Shown one piece after another: positions 31,145 to 34,604 of a DNA stretch of 34,604 bases (its first letter is position 1; each line of letters begins with the position of its first letter). The notes below the pieces were generated by a model. The model had not been told where the DNA came from, did not search any database, and saw only the letters and a list, made by a program, of their open reading frames with translations. Where the stretch lies: the NCBI GenBank assembly GCA_035569235.1, contig DATMND010000063.1:1-34604 (forward strand), read 5' to 3'. The position numbers and the translations under genes are program-made. The stretch comes from JAMXLO01 sp035569235 (GTDB lineage: Bacteria > Pseudomonadota > Alphaproteobacteria > Acetobacterales > Acetobacteraceae).

Positions 31145-31163
31145 GGCTCCGCTTCTCGGAGCC
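31145..31163 (+). promoter_or_regulatory. hairpin directly before the cyclase ribosome site
   Basis: GGCTCCG-CTTCT-CGGAGCC is a perfect 7-bp stem with a 5-base loop. It ends immediately before GAGG (31164-31167), the ribosome site of ATG 31176. In the mRNA this stem would sit against the Shine-Dalgarno and could limit translation initiation. Confidence 0.4.
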
Positions 31164-31175
31164 GAGGATCACCGA

Positions 31176-34100
31176 ATGGACATAACGGCGTGGCTGCATG
31201 ATCTGGGCCTTGAGCGCTACGTCCCAGCGTTCCGCGACAACGAAATCGATTGGGATGTGCTACCCAAGCTGACGGCGGAGGATCTCAAGGATCTCGGCGT
31301 GGTGCTTGGAGGCCATCGCCGCACGCTGCTCGATGCTATTGCCGCACTCGGCGCCGCGGCGCCCGCAGTCATGACGGCGACGCCTCGCGGTAGCAGGACA
31401 ACTGCCGATGCCGAACGCCGGCAGCTGACGGTGATGTTCTGCGATCTGGTCGGCTCCACCGCGCTCTCGACACGGTTTGACCCGGAGGATTTGCGCCAGC
31501 TGATCGGGGATTACCACCGCGTTGTCGCTGATACGATCGGCCGCTTCGATGGCTTTGTCGCCAAGTATATGGGCGACGGGGTGCTGCTCTATTTCGGCTA
31601 TCCGCAGGCGCATGAGGACGACGCCGAGCGGGCGGTGCGCGCCGGGCTCGCCGTCATCGGGGCGGTTGGGCGGCTTGCTACACCGGAGCCATTGAATGTG
31701 CGTCTCGGGATCGCCACCGGGCTCGCCGTGGTCGGCGATCTGATCGGCGAAGGCGCCGCCCAGGAGCACGGGGTCGTCGGCGAAACGCCGAACCTCGCCG
31801 CTCGGCTGCAGGGTTTGGCCCCACCAGACACGATGGTCATTGGCGACGCGACACGCCGACAGATCGGCGGGCTGTTCGATCTGGAAGATCTCGGACTGCA
31901 GCATCTTGCCGGCTTCGCCGCGCCGCAACGCGTCTGGCGGGTCCTGGCTGAAAGCGGCGAGGTAAGCAGGTTCGACGCCCTGCGCTCGGGGACGACGCCA
32001 CTTGTCGGGCGGGACGAGGAAGTCGCGCTGCTCCTGCGTCGCTGGCAGCAGGCGAAGACCGGCGAAGGGCGAGTTGTGCTGATTTCCGGCGAGCCCGGTA
32101 TTGGCAAGTCACGCCTCACGGCTGCGCTTTTCGAGCACATCGGAACCGAGCCCCATAGGCGCTTGCGCTATTTTTGCCTGCCGCACCATCAGGACAGCGC
32201 GCTCTATCCCATCATCGCCCAACTTGAACGCGCCGCCGGGTTTGCCCGCGACGACACGGTTGAAGCCAGGCTTGGTAAACTTCGGTCGCTGCTCGCACCG
32301 GGCGCGCGCGACGACGATGATATCGCGCTGCTGAACGAACTGATGTCGTTGCCTAGTTCCGCCATGGATCTCAACCTTAGCCCGCAGCGCAAACGGGAAA
32401 AGCTGTTCGAGGCAATGCTCAGCCAGCTGGAGGCCGAGGCGCGGCACCAACCGGTGCTGATGGTATTCGAGGACGCCCACTGGATCGATCCGACCTCGCG
32501 CGAGTTGCTGGATTTGATCGTCGACCGGGTGCGGCGGCTGCCGGTGCTGGTGGCGATCACGTTCCGTCCCGAATTCCAGCCACCGTGGGGCGGTCGCTCC
32601 CACGTCACGAGTTTGGCCCTCAATCGGCTCGGCGAACGCGATGGCGAGGCACTCGTCCAAAGACTGGCCGGCGATGCCACACTTACTGCCGATGTCATCG
32701 CGGAGATCGTCGAACGCACGGACGGGGTGCCGCTGTTTGTCGAGGAGCTGACCAAGGCCGTGCTGGAAAGCGTCGGGCGGGGCGACCGGGTGGCAGCGGT
32801 GCTGGCGACCACATCGCTTGCCGCGCAGCCGGTGCCGGCGACGCTACATGCGTCGTTGATGGCTCGCCTGGACCGACTCGGGGCGGCGCCCAAGGAAGTT
32901 GCCCAGGTCGGCGCGGTGCTCGGCCGCGAGTTTGCCTATGAACTGATCGAGCTGGTGGCGTTGCGTGATGGGAGGGAATTGCAAGCCGCGTTGGGTCAGC
33001 TCAGCGATGCCGGATTGCTGTTCTGCCGCGGCACCGCTCCGCACGCCTCCTATCTGTTCAAGCACGCGCTGGTGCAGGACGCCGCCTACTCCACCCTGCT
33101 GCGCGGGCGACGGCAGGAACTGCATGTCCGCGTTGCGGCGGCGCTGGAAGAGCATTTCGCCGATCTCGTCGAGCGTCAGCCGGAGTTACTCGCCCATCAC
33201 CTGACGGCTGCTGGCAAATCCGAACGCGCCGTCGATCAATGGCTGAAGGCGGGTCAGCATGCGGCGGCGAAATTCGCCTACCCGGAAGCGATTGCGCATT
33301 TCAAACGGGGTCTCGGTCTGCTGAATTCGTTACCGGAGAGTCACGTTCGGAACGGCCGCGAAATCGAGCTGCAACTGGCATTGGGGCTCTGTGTGTTCAC
33401 CACCAGGGGTGCCGTCGAAGCAAAGCCGCCTTACGCGCGGGCGCACGAGCTTGCCGCAGGCAGCGGCGCACCCTACCAACGGTTTGACGCGCTTTATGGG
33501 GTATGGCAGTCAACCTTTATATCCGGCGAAATATCTGCCGCCAGCCCGCTCTCGGAAAGACTGATAGGGATGGCCGAACGGGAGGGAGACGATGGATGGC
33601 GGCTCCAGGCGCAGCATAGCGGCTGGGCGACGCGGTATTGGGCCGGTGACTTGGCAAAAGCTCGCGAGCACGCCGATGTCGGGCGGCGACTTTACGATCC
33701 CAGGAAGCATGCGTCGCATCGTCTCGTCTATGGCGGACATGATCCCGGTGCCTGCGCCGGATGGGTTGCCGCTCACGCCGAATGGATGCTCGGATATCCC
33801 GTGAAGGCCCTTGCAAACATCACTGCGTCTTTGGCGTTGGCGGAGCGGATCGCCCACCCATTCACGCTGTGTCTTGCGCTGACCAATGCCACGGTGGTTT
33901 TCCTCAATCGCCGCGAGCCCGAGCGGGCGCTAAGTTACCTCGACGGTGCCAAGGCGCTGGCCGCGGAGCAACGGCTCTCGTTGATCTACGAACCCGGTAT
34001 GCTGCGCGGCGTAGCTCTGCTCGGACAAGGCGCAGTCGAAGAGGCAATCGCCAGCCTTCGCGGGGGCGTAACGCAATGGACCCAGCTCGGACGCACTTAC

Positions 34101-34469
34101 TTTTTGCCTTATGGTTTCGCGTTCCTCGCCGAAGGTTTGGCGTTGCACGGTGACAGGGCAGCAGCACTGACCGCGCTGCGGAAGGGATTGGAGACAGCTT
34201 CTGCCACTGGCGAGCATATGTGGGATGCGGAATTACACCGACTCACCGGGACTGTGCTGCTCGCCGAAAACAAGCTCGAGGAGGGCCAGGCCTGCTTGCA
34301 GCAAGCGATCCGCATCGCACAGGCCCAACAAGCGAAAGCACTGGAATTGCGCGCTGCCGCGAACCTCGCCCGGCTGTGGGGCGAGCAAGGCCGGCGTGCC
34401 GAAGCGCGCGACCTCCTCGCCCCTGTCTTTGGCTGGTTCACCGAGGGATTTGATACCGCCGATCACTAG
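31176..34469 (+). CDS. SAM domain - class III adenylate/guanylate cyclase - AAA-type ATPase - TPR protein
   Basis: 1097 residues. Residues 1-58 are a sterile-alpha-motif domain (WLHDLGLERYVPAFRDNEID ... LGVVLGGHRRTLL). Residues ~82-255 are a class III nucleotidyl cyclase catalytic domain with metal residues D90 (MFCDLVGST) and D134 (KYMGDGVLLYFG) and transition-state N206 and R210 (NLAARLQ), so it should be active. Residues ~275-560 are a predicted NTPase: Walker A GEPGIGKS (K311) and Walker B VLMVFEDAHW (E432-D433). The rest, to the C-terminus, is helical TPR-like repeat. This architecture is frequent in Rhizobiales and Rhodospirillales. It likely makes cAMP in response to an unknown signal. 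GAGG lies 8 bases before the ATG. Confidence 0.93.
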   Translation: MDITAWLHDLGLERYVPAFRDNEIDWDVLPKLTAEDLKDLGVVLGGHRRTLLDAIAALGAAAPAVMTATPRGSRTTADAERRQLTVMFCDLVGSTALSTRFDPEDLRQLIGDYHRVVADTIGRFDGFVAKYMGDGVLLYFGYPQAHEDDAERAVRAGLAVIGAVGRLATPEPLNVRLGIATGLAVVGDLIGEGAAQEHGVVGETPNLAARLQGLAPPDTMVIGDATRRQIGGLFDLEDLGLQHLAGFAAPQRVWRVLAESGEVSRFDALRSGTTPLVGRDEEVALLLRRWQQAKTGEGRVVLISGEPGIGKSRLTAALFEHIGTEPHRRLRYFCLPHHQDSALYPIIAQLERAAGFARDDTVEARLGKLRSLLAPGARDDDDIALLNELMSLPSSAMDLNLSPQRKREKLFEAMLSQLEAEARHQPVLMVFEDAHWIDPTSRELLDLIVDRVRRLPVLVAITFRPEFQPPWGGRSHVTSLALNRLGERDGEALVQRLAGDATLTADVIAEIVERTDGVPLFVEELTKAVLESVGRGDRVAAVLATTSLAAQPVPATLHASLMARLDRLGAAPKEVAQVGAVLGREFAYELIELVALRDGRELQAALGQLSDAGLLFCRGTAPHASYLFKHALVQDAAYSTLLRGRRQELHVRVAAALEEHFADLVERQPELLAHHLTAAGKSERAVDQWLKAGQHAAAKFAYPEAIAHFKRGLGLLNSLPESHVRNGREIELQLALGLCVFTTRGAVEAKPPYARAHELAAGSGAPYQRFDALYGVWQSTFISGEISAASPLSERLIGMAEREGDDGWRLQAQHSGWATRYWAGDLAKAREHADVGRRLYDPRKHASHRLVYGGHDPGACAGWVAAHAEWMLGYPVKALANITASLALAERIAHPFTLCLALTNATVVFLNRREPERALSYLDGAKALAAEQRLSLIYEPGMLRGVALLGQGAVEEAIASLRGGVTQWTQLGRTYFLPYGFAFLAEGLALHGDRAAALTALRKGLETASATGEHMWDAELHRLTGTVLLAENKLEEGQACLQQAIRIAQAQQAKALELRAAANLARLWGEQGRRAEARDLLAPVFGWFTEGFDTADH

Positions 34470-34604
34470 TGTCCGGTTAAAAAGTGAATGGTTCCAACTG
34501 GTTGCTGCCTTCGGCATCGTCGGATCGGTCGGGTATTGCCAACATCGCAGACTGGATTGGCATTTTCTCGAATACTGTGACCGAAAAGACCTGTAGCAAT
34601 GTGT
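34470..34604. other. window end, no gene recognised
   Basis: The last 135 bases follow the cyclase stop. They begin TGTCCGGTTAAAAAGTGAAT, which has the look of an insertion-sequence terminus, but the sequence is too short to confirm. No reading frame of note. Confidence 0.25.

Noticed and set aside
34470..34604. Insertion-sequence terminus after the cyclase gene
   Set aside because: The first 20 bases look IS-like, but only 135 bases are present and no transposase frame or partner repeat can be seen.
1..34604. CRISPR array, tRNA or rRNA genes
   Set aside because: No regularly spaced direct repeats of CRISPR type, and no tRNA or rRNA signature was recognised on either strand. The cloverleaf at 5398-5484 lacks tRNA invariant positions (T-loop GTTCRA, CCA).

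Overview
The window looks like the chromosome of a high-GC alphaproteobacterium, most likely Rhodospirillales/Acetobacteraceae-like. This is an inference from the mdh-sucC-sucD order, a DUF2852 gene, the GC-rich codon usage and short palindromic repeats of the GTCATCCCCGCG type. No rRNA, tRNA or CRISPR array was seen.

Left part (1-4332): the 5' part of an N-acyl-D-amino-acid deacylase-type amidohydrolase (minus strand, running off the window) lies divergent from a TCA-cycle block: malate dehydrogenase (mdh), then succinyl-CoA ligase beta and alpha (sucC, sucD). mdh and sucC are separated by a patch of palindromic repeats. A small OmpA-like lipoprotein follows.

Sulfatase region (4414-13613): an AraC-type regulator, two paralogous exported type I sulfatases with a CTAGR formylglycine motif, an exported protein made of two similar beta-rich halves, two DUF4239 membrane proteins on opposite strands, an exported HAD phosphatase-like protein and an exported 2H-phosphoesterase-like protein. 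Nearly everything is predicted to be in the periplasm or inner membrane. The set could be an uncharacterised system for envelope or periplasmic ester hydrolysis. Next to it, a TetR regulator and a DUF2852 membrane protein (13700-14976) share a matching inverted-repeat operator.

Mobile-element scar (about 15030-17620): a frameshifted small gene, an AT-richer gene-poor stretch packed with inverted repeats and a perfect FNR/FixK-type box, then a conjugative relaxase/helicase (TraA) fragment joined directly to the 3' end of an ISAs1-family element.

Glycan island (17624-27415, all plus strand): gmd, a GT2 glycosyltransferase, a methyltransferase, a GT-C-like membrane protein, an NDP-sugar pyrophosphorylase, an NAD-dependent epimerase/reductase, a polyprenyl-phosphate-type GT2, a CapD-like dehydratase/epimerase and a zinc-ribbon methyltransferase. 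Several are overlapped or spaced by a few bases. Together they suggest a methylated deoxy-sugar glycan, possibly containing GDP-D-rhamnose-derived residues.

Right part (27401-34604): a second scar with unidentified fragments, an IstB (IS21) pseudogene carrying two short palindromes, a truncated TMEM175-like gene and an integrase fragment. Among these lie intact genes for a VOC protein and a 2OG-Fe(II) oxygenase-like protein. Last comes a large SAM domain-class III cyclase-ATPase-TPR signalling protein.
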